Assembly: GCA_964564105.1 (NCBI GenBank)
Contig: CAZLZS010000017.1
Span: forward strand, 1-10,008
Source: JACOZG01 sp964564105
Lineage (GTDB): Bacteria > Patescibacteriota > Minisyncoccia > Phycocordibacterales > JACOZG01
Direction: 5' to 3'
DNA length: 10,008 nt
Part shown: piece after piece, positions 4,805-10,008 of the stretch
How the letters are laid out: each line of letters begins with the position of its first letter
Position numbering within the stretch: the first letter of the stretch is position 1
Position numbers and translations under genes: made by a program
The notes under the pieces: generated by a model
The model's database searches: none
Told to the model about the DNA's origin: nothing
Seen by the model: only the letters and a program-made list of their open reading frames with translations

Positions 4805-6805
4805 CAAACCGACCATTTTCCGGAATTCGCTCTCGTCAATCACGCGCACCCCGAGCGCTTTGGCCTCGGAGATTTTTCCACCCGGCTTAGCGCCGGCCAC
4901 CACGAAATTCGTCGCCCGCGAGACCGCGGCCGCCACCCGGCCACCGAGACTTTTAACTCGGGCCTTGGCCGCCGCGCGCGGTAAAGACAGAGCGCCGGTA
5001 AAAACAAAAGTTTGATTCGCCAAAGAGCCGGCGGCGCGTTCGATTTTCACCGGCGCGATTTTGATCTGTTGCAGCAGGCGGCCGAGCATCGCTTGATGCT
5101 CACGATCACGAAACCACCGAGCGACCGACGCCGCCACTACTGGTCCGATGCCGGAGACGGCCTCGAGCTCGGCACGGCTCAGCGACTGAATTTTTGCAAG
5201 CGTCTGAAAATGACAGGCCAAGAGCGCGGCGGTTTCCTCCCCCACTCCGTCAATCGAGAGCCCCACCAAAAGACGCGGCAGGGTAACATGACGCGCCCGC
5301 CCAATCGCCGCGAGCAGATTCTTCACTGATTTGTCCGCTAGACGCGGCAGGCCGATTAAATCGCCATGGGTGAGCGTAAAAATATCCGGGTATGAATCAA
5401 TCAATTTGTGGTCAAGCAAGAGCTCAATCATCTTTCGGCCAAAACCCTCGATGTCAAAAGCGATCTTGGAAGCGAAATGGTAAAACCGGCGGCGCAATTG
5501 AGCAAAAGAATTTTTATTGAGCGCGCGGTAGGCGGCCTCGCCGGGCCGCCGGACGATCGGCCCGGCGGCGGCAAGCGTCTTCGGAAAAACAAACGGCCGA
5601 GCGCGGTCGGGACGCAATTCTTTCACAATGCCGACGATCTCCGGAATGATGTCGCCGGCCTTGCGGACAATCACGGTGTCGCCGATCCGCGCGTCGAGCC
5701 GCTTGATTTGGTCTTCGTTATGGAGTGTGGCGCGGCTCACCGTAGTGCCGGCAAGATTGATTGGCCGGAGCCGGGCGACTGGGGTCACGACGCCGGTCCG
5801 GCCAACCTGTAAAACAATATCTTCCAGCACCGAGGTCGCTTCCTCGGCCGGAAATTTAAAAGCGATGGCAAAACGCGGCGCCTTGCCGGTGTAACCGAGC
5901 TGTTCTTGAAAGATTCGCTCGTTAACCTTAACCGCCACACCGTCTAAACCGTAATCTTCGGCCTCGCGTTTACCCTGCCATTCCTGCCAGTAAGCGATCA
6001 CCGCCTCAATGTCGCGGCAGAAACGGTAGTGTTTATTTATCTTAAAACCGAGTTGCTGCAGTTTTTCCAATTCTTCAACCTGCGTTAGCGGCCGAGGAAA
6101 ATCAGCCGCTGACAAATCGTAGATAAACGAATCGAGTCGGCGACTGGCGACAATTTTCGGATCAAGCTGACGAATGGTGCCGGCGGCGGCGTTACGGGGA
6201 TTGGCAAAGAGCGGCTCACCGCGCGCCCGGCGCTCGTCATTAATCCGCGCCAACTCTTTCTGGCCGAGCCAAATTTCACCTTCGACCACCACTGAGCCAG
6301 CCTCGTTCAATCGCAAAGGCACTGATTCAATGGTGCGGACATTAGCCGTCACATCCTCGCCGATCCGGCCATCACCACGGGTAGCCGCGGTTCGCAAAAT
6401 TCCCCTTTCATAAGTCAGAATGATTTTGAACCCGTCAATTTTAAGCTCGGCGACATAAGTCGGACCAGTCCTTGCTGGCACCACCAGCGCTTTCTTAACC
6501 CGAGCGTCAAATTCCCGCATCGCCTCGGGCGTAAAGGCGTCGTTAAACGACCATTGGGGCACGCGGTGGCTAACTTTTTTGAATTCTGACAATGGTTCGC
6601 CGGCCACGCGCTGGGTCGGCGAATCAGCCGTGATGAGATCAGGATGCTCGGCTTCGAGCTCGCTCAATTCGCGCTTCAGCGAATCCAACGCCGCGGCCGA
6701 GATCTCCTCGCGATCCAGCACATGGTAGAGATAACGGTGATGATTGATCGCCTGCCGCAATTTTTTTACCCGCGCCGCCGCTTGAGTTTTTTGTTGATTT
6801 AACAT
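4802..6805 (-). CDS. ligA: NAD+-dependent DNA ligase
   Basis: LigA seals 3'-OH/5'-phosphate nicks in DNA during replication and repair, using NAD+. The 667-residue product (E. coli LigA is 671) has all domains in order: NMN-binding domain Ia (HHRYLYHVLD, 22-31), SPTQRVAGEPL (62-72), the adenylated Lys122 in ELKIDG, RGDGRIGEDVT (143-153), GEIW (176-179), NPRNAAAGTIRQLD (202-215), GLDGVAVKV (286-294), the OB domain with GRTGVVTPVA (335-344), HhH repeats (about 440-570) and a BRCT domain (about 592-667). The zinc finger between OB and HhH lacks all four cysteines: the positions read Leu411, Ala414, Ala428 and Ser433. ATG6805 is chosen because GGAGG lies 10 nt upstream (6816-6820) and homologues begin at this residue; an in-frame ATG at 6883 would add 26 residues across the palindrome and overlap the transposase gene. 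Confidence 0.96.
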   Translation of the reverse strand: MLNQQKTQAAARVKKLRQAINHHRYLYHVLDREEISAAALDSLKRELSELEAEHPDLITADSPTQRVAGEPLSEFKKVSHRVPQWSFNDAFTPEAMREFDARVKKALVVPARTGPTYVAELKIDGFKIILTYERGILRTAATRGDGRIGEDVTANVRTIESVPLRLNEAGSVVVEGEIWLGQKELARINDERRARGEPLFANPRNAAAGTIRQLDPKIVASRRLDSFIYDLSAADFPRPLTQVEELEKLQQLGFKINKHYRFCRDIEAVIAYWQEWQGKREAEDYGLDGVAVKVNERIFQEQLGYTGKAPRFAIAFKFPAEEATSVLEDIVLQVGRTGVVTPVARLRPINLAGTTVSRATLHNEDQIKRLDARIGDTVIVRKAGDIIPEIVGIVKELRPDRARPFVFPKTLAAAGPIVRRPGEAAYRALNKNSFAQLRRRFYHFASKIAFDIEGFGRKMIELLLDHKLIDSYPDIFTLTHGDLIGLPRLADKSVKNLLAAIGRARHVTLPRLLVGLSIDGVGEETAALLACHFQTLAKIQSLSRAELEAVSGIGPVVAASVARWFRDREHQAMLGRLLQQIKIAPVKIERAAGSLANQTFVFTGALSLPRAAAKARVKSLGGRVAAAVSRATNFVVAGAKPGGKISEAKALGVRVIDESEFRKMVGL

Positions 6806-6815
6806 TAGCGCCTTG

Positions 6816-6820
6816 CCTCC
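6816..6820 (-). promoter_or_regulatory. Shine-Dalgarno sequence of ligA
   Basis: GGAGG on the minus strand is followed by 10 nt and then ATG6805. It is the clearest ribosome binding site in the window and decides the ligA start over the upstream in-frame ATG at 6883. Confidence 0.7.
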
Positions 6821-6843
6821 AAATACTCTCAAGTTGTCAAGGT

Positions 6844-6864
6844 TGTCAAGGCGTTGCCTTGACA
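6844..6864. repeat. 21-nt palindrome, family A, copy 1 (transposase 3' end)
   Basis: Arms TGTCAAGGC and GCCTTGACA flank a 3-nt loop that reads GTT on the + strand, so this copy is inverted relative to the other two. The transposase stop codon (6846-6848) lies inside it, and the palindrome encodes the last residues VKATP. Just outside, its left arm is partly duplicated as a tandem 9-mer GTTGTCAAG (6833-6841 and 6842-6850). Confidence 0.85.
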
Positions 6865-7535
6865 TGCTGATCCTCCTTTTCAAAATTAATCCATTCCGTG
6901 ATCAAGGCATCGAAATCAGTGTTAATTGGAAAATAATTTTCAAAAGTGGTCGGCCCAATAACCACATTTTCCGGCCGTGATTGCCGCAAATAAAATTTAT
7001 AGCTTGAAAAACGATAGGTAACCAGAAAAACCTTGGCGGTTTCCGGATTAGCAATACGTTTGCCGCTCCAACTTGCTTCATCTTTAATCTTCAACGGATT
7101 AAGATGGATATAGGCGAAAAGGTATTTTAAATAATCATCGTCATTAACATGTTTAGCTTTGAACGGCCGCTCGAAGAAACCGCCAGTTCTTGCGTATTTT
7201 TTGTTGAAATACATTGAATAACTTGTGGTTAATTTTTGCATAAAACGGCTGATTCCGCCCAACTCTTTTTCATAAATCAGCAGGTGGAAATGATTGGGCA
7301 TCAAACAATAAGCGATAATTTCAACCAGATTATCTGGCTTCTTCAACTCAAACACGGTCTTCGACTGCCTGGTATTATGATCACTTAAGTGAATTGGCTT
7401 TCGACTATTGCAAACATACAGCAACATTAAAAAACGAAGGTGATCTCCCTGATCGAGAAAAATCTTTCGCTTCTCGTTGCCGCGTTGATAAATATGGTAG
7501 AGTTCGTGGCTGGAAAATTCAAATGGGCGTTGCAT
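6846..7535 (-). CDS. REP-associated (RAYT-like) Y1 HUH transposase
   Basis: The 229-residue product belongs to the Y1_Tnp superfamily of single-strand-specific nucleases, which cut at hairpin ends and form a 5'-phosphotyrosine. The HUH motif is His82-Phe83-His84 in YCLMPNHFHLLIYE. The catalytic Tyr is probably one of Tyr106 or Tyr109 in KLTTSYSMYFNKKY. Typical RAYT features follow: GGFFERPFKAKHV and YLKYLFAYIHLNP (135-147). The N-terminus has the usual YHIYQRGNEKRKIFLD block (13-28). The frame is intact, so the gene may be active. ATG7535 is the only suitable start and lies 6 nt after a -10-like TATACT. The stop lies inside a copy of the palindrome that is probably its substrate. The lower GC content compared with ligA is consistent with transfer. 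ligA begins 40 nt downstream on the same strand. Confidence 0.93.
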   Translation of the reverse strand: MQRPFEFSSHELYHIYQRGNEKRKIFLDQGDHLRFLMLLYVCNSRKPIHLSDHNTRQSKTVFELKKPDNLVEIIAYCLMPNHFHLLIYEKELGGISRFMQKLTTSYSMYFNKKYARTGGFFERPFKAKHVNDDDYLKYLFAYIHLNPLKIKDEASWSGKRIANPETAKVFLVTYRFSSYKFYLRQSRPENVVIGPTTFENYFPINTDFDALITEWINFEKEDQHVKATP

Positions 7536-7541
7536 TTAGTT

Positions 7542-7569
7542 AGTATATGTCAAGGCAACGCCTTGACAA
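7542..7569 (-). promoter_or_regulatory. candidate transposase promoter with the palindrome as spacer
   Basis: On the minus strand, TTGTCA (7569-7564) and TATACT (7547-7542) are separated by 16 nt, and that spacer is mostly the 21-nt palindrome (7548-7568). ATG7535 lies 6 nt after the -10 box, so the mRNA would be leaderless. A palindrome between -35 and -10 would let the transposase or another palindrome-binding protein block transcription (inference). Confidence 0.4.
7548..7568. repeat. 21-nt palindrome, family A, copy 2 (transposase 5' end)
   Basis: Arms TGTCAAGGC and GCCTTGACA flank the loop AAC. The sequence is identical to the copy at 7658 and is the exact reverse complement of the copy at 6844. 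It lies immediately upstream of the transposase gene. Confidence 0.85.
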
Positions 7570-7603
7570 GAGAAAGATGGGGATAAAGTGGTGGGGTGTT
7601 AAC

Positions 7604-7627
7604 AAAAAACCGAGCCGCGGAGCTCGG
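7604..7627 (-). terminator. intrinsic terminator of the secreted repeat protein transcript
   Basis: On the minus strand, CCGAGC and GCTCGG form a 6-bp GC-rich stem around a 6-nt loop, followed directly by six T residues (A-run at 7604-7609 on the + strand). It lies about 70 nt after the stop codon of the secreted repeat protein and upstream of the transposase promoter. This separates the two transcription units. Confidence 0.8.
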
Positions 7628-7657
7628 AATTAGTAATTTTTGTTTTTCAAGTTGCCG

Positions 7658-7678
7658 TGTCAAGGCAACGCCTTGACA
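7658..7678. repeat. 21-nt palindrome, family A, copy 3 (solo, in a 3' untranslated region)
   Basis: It is identical to the copy at 7548 and in the same orientation, 89 nt away. Flanking G7657 and C7679 extend the pairing to 10 bp. An alternative pairing GTTGCC/GGCAAC also exists (7651-7656 with 7664-7669). It lies between the stop codon of the secreted repeat protein and its terminator, so it would be transcribed as a 3'-UTR hairpin. Confidence 0.85.
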
Positions 7679-7697
7679 CTTGCGACACGAGAAAATC

Positions 7698-9386
7698 CTA
7701 CGGGCCGCCGCTACCGGTCCGATAGATGAATGGTATAGTCAGATTACCGGTCAAATTATCACCCTGGACAATAAAATTAATTTTGTAAGGTGAAGCATTG
7801 GCAATCACATTTAATTTCTTCGGCACCTTGACTTGAAAAGTTACCTTGTACTCGCCGGCGCCAATATCTTGAAACTCTGCACAGAGAGGGACCGGAGCGC
7901 CGCACTTCGGCGCAAATGAACCATCTAAACCACTTAATGCGCATATTGGTTTATCATCAGGATTATAAGGGGGAACAGAGATTATATCATAGATAGATTG
8001 CCCTCTGTATGTAATATTGAACGAATTAGAAACAAATGAGTCAAGGCACAATTTCGCGCCAGTCAGTGGGTTCGGGATCGGGTTTCCGCTGATAGTCGCA
8101 ATAATGGTGGCCACTTCCGTACTGGCCTCTTGGCCTTCACTGTGGGAATTAATTCTTAAAACACTTGGGCTGGAGCTTAGATTAACAGAATCTTCGACCA
8201 CCGTTTGATCGTCAAATGTTATAGTCACTGATCTAGGTCCATTCATCGTAACCGTGCAAGTATCGGGAGTAGGGTTAGAGTCACAGCCACTAATCCAAGC
8301 AAACTCATAATCGTTTGGGGGATCAAGCGGATTAGGAAGTGGATCCGCCGTCAGGGTAACAGGTAGACCAAGGGCATAAGTTCCATTGCACGAACCATCA
8401 TTAGTCTGACAGCCATCAATTAGCCCAGTGTCGGGGTTGGGTTCAACGTTTACTTGCCCCATGGTTCCGCCATTTACATAAACAGTCAGGGTAGGATTAT
8501 TCAAATCCTCCACATTGATCGAGCAAACGCCTTCGCCAGTCTTAGTGCCCTGTGTCGCTCTGACCCTCGCTGTAACCGGTCCGATCGTCGGATAACCTCC
8601 GGCGACAAGAACAGTTTCCGTGGTACCGACCACATCGCTACCTCCCAGCGGCGGAGTACAACCCGTGCCCCAGCAATAAGTAGTAAGGCCGCCAGTGGTG
8701 ACTGTGGCTGTCCAAGTGACATCTTCTCCGACATTGAACCTCTCGTCGAGATTAGCATCGGTGGCCGAGCATTGAACATTCAAACTATCCACCGTCACAC
8801 AAGCGCCAATGGCCGGATCAGCGCAGAAATCAATCCAGCCGACCACATCCGCGCCCCAGGCAAAACCGTCGAGCTGATTACTAGCATTCAAACACGCGCC
8901 GAAACGGCCGTTAGGATCAGAATCACAATCAGTAGTTTGATCACCTAATTTAATCCAGCCGTCCCAGCCGCCGCGTTCAGAATCCGGACGAAGAGCGTCC
9001 CCGGCGCAAGTACCGGCCGGGTAAACCGAACAGGCCCGCGCCCAACCGACAAGTTTATCACCAATCAAACTCACGCCAGCATTACCGGACGGCGGCGTGC
9101 CGGTATCACTCTCAAAACTGATCCAGCCGATGTTAGAACTCCAGGCAAAATCACGAGTGGCGTCGGCGCCCGACAGGGTCACGCCGTAATCCGGATTAGA
9201 ACCCTCAAAACTGATCCAGCCGATGTTAGAACTCCAGGCATAACCGGATAAGGAACGCGAGCCGCGGCCACCGCCTTCCCCCTCAACTATTGGCGGAGAA
9301 AAAAGCCCGGGAAAAATCAGCGTGGAAAAAATAATCATCACGGATAGAATTATTCCTGAAACTAAAAACCGACGATAGCTTTTCAT
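7698..9386 (-). CDS. secreted or surface protein with WSSNIGWISF-type repeats and Ig/PKD-like and InlB-like domains
   Basis: The 562-residue product starts with a signal peptide or anchor (KSYRR, then a hydrophobic stretch at about 8-29). Residues 48-190 carry repeated motifs: GYAWSSNIGWISFEG (48-62), DFAWSSNIGWISFES (79-93), GWDGWIKLGDQ (140-150) and GFAWGADVVGWIDF (174-187). Residues about 201-295 look like an Ig/PKD-type beta domain. Residues about 296-393 resemble InlB/Flg_new repeats (VTLTADP...FAWISGC...CTVTMNGPRSVTITF). A further beta-rich C-terminal domain runs from about 396 to 555. Many Cys residues suggest disulfides outside the cell. No LPXTG or C-terminal TM anchor is seen. Such GWI-repeat proteins are familiar in CPR genomes but have no known function. 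ATG9386 follows an extended -10 box by 8 nt. The pilin-like gene lies 63 nt upstream on the same strand. Confidence 0.85.
   Translation of the reverse strand: MKSYRRFLVSGIILSVMIIFSTLIFPGLFSPPIVEGEGGGRGSRSLSGYAWSSNIGWISFEGSNPDYGVTLSGADATRDFAWSSNIGWISFESDTGTPPSGNAGVSLIGDKLVGWARACSVYPAGTCAGDALRPDSERGGWDGWIKLGDQTTDCDSDPNGRFGACLNASNQLDGFAWGADVVGWIDFCADPAIGACVTVDSLNVQCSATDANLDERFNVGEDVTWTATVTTGGLTTYCWGTGCTPPLGGSDVVGTTETVLVAGGYPTIGPVTARVRATQGTKTGEGVCSINVEDLNNPTLTVYVNGGTMGQVNVEPNPDTGLIDGCQTNDGSCNGTYALGLPVTLTADPLPNPLDPPNDYEFAWISGCDSNPTPDTCTVTMNGPRSVTITFDDQTVVEDSVNLSSSPSVLRINSHSEGQEASTEVATIIATISGNPIPNPLTGAKLCLDSFVSNSFNITYRGQSIYDIISVPPYNPDDKPICALSGLDGSFAPKCGAPVPLCAEFQDIGAGEYKVTFQVKVPKKLNVIANASPYKINFIVQGDNLTGNLTIPFIYRTGSGGP
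9111..9147. repeat. 37-nt exact direct repeat, copy 1
   Basis: This 37-nt stretch, from CTCAAAACTG to CCAGGCA, is identical to 9204-9240. It encodes the core of the second AWSSNIGWISFE motif of the secreted protein. The two copies are 93 nt (31 codons) apart, so the unit is in frame. Confidence 0.95.
9204..9240. repeat. 37-nt exact direct repeat, copy 2
   Basis: It is identical to 9111-9147 and encodes the first AWSSNIGWISFE motif. Identity at silent positions points to recent duplication or gene conversion inside the gene, because protein-level selection alone would allow synonymous differences. Confidence 0.95.
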
Positions 9387-9394
9387 ATCACTTT

Positions 9395-9403
9395 ATTTTA
9401 CCA
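9395..9403 (-). promoter_or_regulatory. extended -10 element of the secreted repeat protein gene
   Basis: On the minus strand TGGTAAAAT lies 8 nt before ATG9386. No convincing -35 box is visible. The layout matches the elements before lepB and the NTF2-like gene and again suggests a leaderless or nearly leaderless mRNA. Confidence 0.45.
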
Positions 9404-9449
9404 TGAAAAATTAGAATCGTGGTCTTACTTATCCACAGCGCGATAAAAC

Positions 9450-10007
9450 TTACAATTTTTTCCTGATTCGTCTTTCCACCAAACGGGTGTTTGTTTCTTC
9501 GTTGCAAGGATGAATACTATTATAACCTAGAGCAGTAACCATGATCTCCCCACTATCTTCTTCTCCTATTGCTTCGCCGGGAAAATCGTCGTAGTTCCCG
9601 GAATACACCTTGATCACATCCACAATCGCGCAGGCGTTCTTAAGACCCGAACCGGTCATTGAATATTGACTGTAAACATTGGTGTTACTGCCGCCCGGCT
9701 GATTGGGTCCTGCTTTTACTGATACATTAATAACATCGCCGCCTGTACCGCAATCAAAAGTAGTAGGGGCGCCAGTCGGAGTGTTTAGAGTGGAATTATC
9801 GTAATTAAAAACTCCGAATGGATTATCGAGGTTATCGTTAACAGAACCGGATACTGGATTAAGAGACTGATACTGTTTATTAGTATGGGCAATGCAATCC
9901 ACCGCGCTCCAGGCGTTGAAATGCGCCACCTGGGATTCGCGGCTCACGGCCGCTAAAACAATCTGCTTGTAAGTGATGTTCAGCAAACTCAAACTAATGG
10001 TCAAGAC
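9450..10007 (-). CDS. PilX-like / type IV pilin-like protein, 5' end outside the window
   Basis: The frame runs to the right edge, so the N-terminus is missing. A TTG at 10004 could be read as a start, but the upstream codon is also open and the sequence VLTISLSLLNITYKQIVLAAVSRESQVAHFNAWSAVDCI looks like the middle of a pilin N-terminal helix. PilX-like proteins of CPR bacteria have a hydrophobic helix followed by RESQxAFxAADxGxEC; here it reads SRESQVAHFNAWSAVDC. The prepilin cleavage site would lie upstream of the window. The C-terminal part is Gly-, Asn- and Thr-rich with several Cys (DCGTGGDVINVSV...LKNACAIVDVIKVYSG), as in the beta-rich head of minor pilins. It ends in a basic tail, RLVERRIRKKL. 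It is probably a surface or pilus-associated protein, perhaps co-transcribed with the repeat protein downstream. Confidence 0.75.
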   Translation of the reverse strand, partial: VLTISLSLLNITYKQIVLAAVSRESQVAHFNAWSAVDCIAHTNKQYQSLNPVSGSVNDNLDNPFGVFNYDNSTLNTPTGAPTTFDCGTGGDVINVSVKAGPNQPGGSNTNVYSQYSMTGSGLKNACAIVDVIKVYSGNYDDFPGEAIGEEDSGEIMVTALGYNSIHPCNEETNTRLVERRIRKKL

Positions 10008-10008
10008 A

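Larger units (their letters stand above)
6844..7568 (-). mobile_element. candidate REP/RAYT-type element: Y1 transposase gene bounded by inverted palindromes
   Basis: The unit consists of the Y1-transposase gene and one 21-nt palindrome at each end, in inverted orientation (725 nt in all). IS200/IS605 elements also have end hairpins but normally in the same orientation, while RAYT genes are typically flanked by REP palindromes in inverted orientation. The gene is more AT-rich than ligA beside it. No target duplication is expected for this enzyme class, and no empty site is available for comparison, so the exact ends are an inference. Confidence 0.5.

Noticed and set aside
5012..5812. Several + strand open frames opposite ligA (105 and 134 codons)
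   Set aside because: They are open because of the GC-rich codon pattern of ligA on the other strand. They have no start signals or protein-like features.
6806..6883. ligA extended upstream to ATG6883
   Set aside because: The extra 26 residues cross the 21-nt palindrome and overlap the transposase 3' end. ATG6805 has GGAGG 10 nt upstream and fits the usual LigA N-terminus.
8454..8948. 164-codon + strand open frame inside the secreted repeat protein gene
   Set aside because: Its translation has no recognisable domain or signal, and the opposite strand encodes a coherent domain protein.
9111..9240. The 37-nt repeats as a CRISPR-like array
   Set aside because: There are only two copies, they are inside a coding frame, and they encode a protein motif.
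9429..9437. TTATCCACA, a perfect DnaA-box consensus, between the pilin-like and repeat-protein genes
   Set aside because: It is a single copy without a cluster, AT-rich unwinding region or dnaA/dnaN neighbours. One 9-mer can arise by chance.

Overview
The window looks like a piece of a Candidate Phyla Radiation (Patescibacteria, probably Parcubacteria-like) genome. This is an inference from protein style, not from a marker-gene tree. The clues are short genes packed with 14-nt overlaps, a surface protein built on WSSNIGWISF-type motifs, a PilX-like pilin with an ESQVA-type N-terminal helix, a small GIY-YIG nuclease remnant, a Y1 (REP-associated) transposase, and tRNAs without an encoded CCA end. 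UGA, UAG and UAA are all used as stops, so the genetic code appears standard.

Layout. 1-130 holds three strong hairpins in a row. 136-357 is the C-terminal part of a GIY-YIG nuclease whose stop codon lies inside the next gene, tRNA-Met(CAU) (348-421). tRNA-Asp(GUC) follows (462-536). On the + strand come a type I signal peptidase (556-1062), a membrane-anchored NTF2/SnoaL-like protein (1073-1570) and a two-TM bacterial PH-domain protein (1816-2349). A GC-rich hairpin region separates these from a convergent minus-strand operon. Read 5' to 3', the operon is ligA (6805-4802), gatC (4789-4460), gatA (4473-3055) and a two-TM protein of unknown function (3068-2502). Upstream of ligA on the same strand is a Y1/REP-type transposase (7535-6846), with 21-nt palindromes at both ends and a third copy about 90 bp beyond. 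Then come an intrinsic terminator, a 562-residue secreted repeat protein (9386-7698) and a pilin-like protein cut by the right edge (10007-9450), all on the minus strand.

How the genes fit together. LigA seals nicks in replication and repair. GatC and GatA are two of the three subunits of the tRNA-dependent amidotransferase; gatB is not in the window. The signal peptidase, the secreted repeat protein and the pilin-like protein belong to export and surface biology.

Most notable points. (1) LigA lacks all four cysteines of its zinc finger, although the rest of the enzyme looks intact. (2) A frame-preserving 42-nt element made of two inverted 13-nt palindromes lies inside the gatC coding region, and related palindromes occur at 1576 and 2492. 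(3) The transposase gene is bounded by inverted copies of a 21-nt palindrome; one supplies its stop codon and the other fills the spacer of its likely promoter. (4) Several genes have an extended -10-like motif (TGnTAnAnT) only 6-8 nt before the start codon, which suggests leaderless transcripts. I found no CRISPR array, defence island or prophage.
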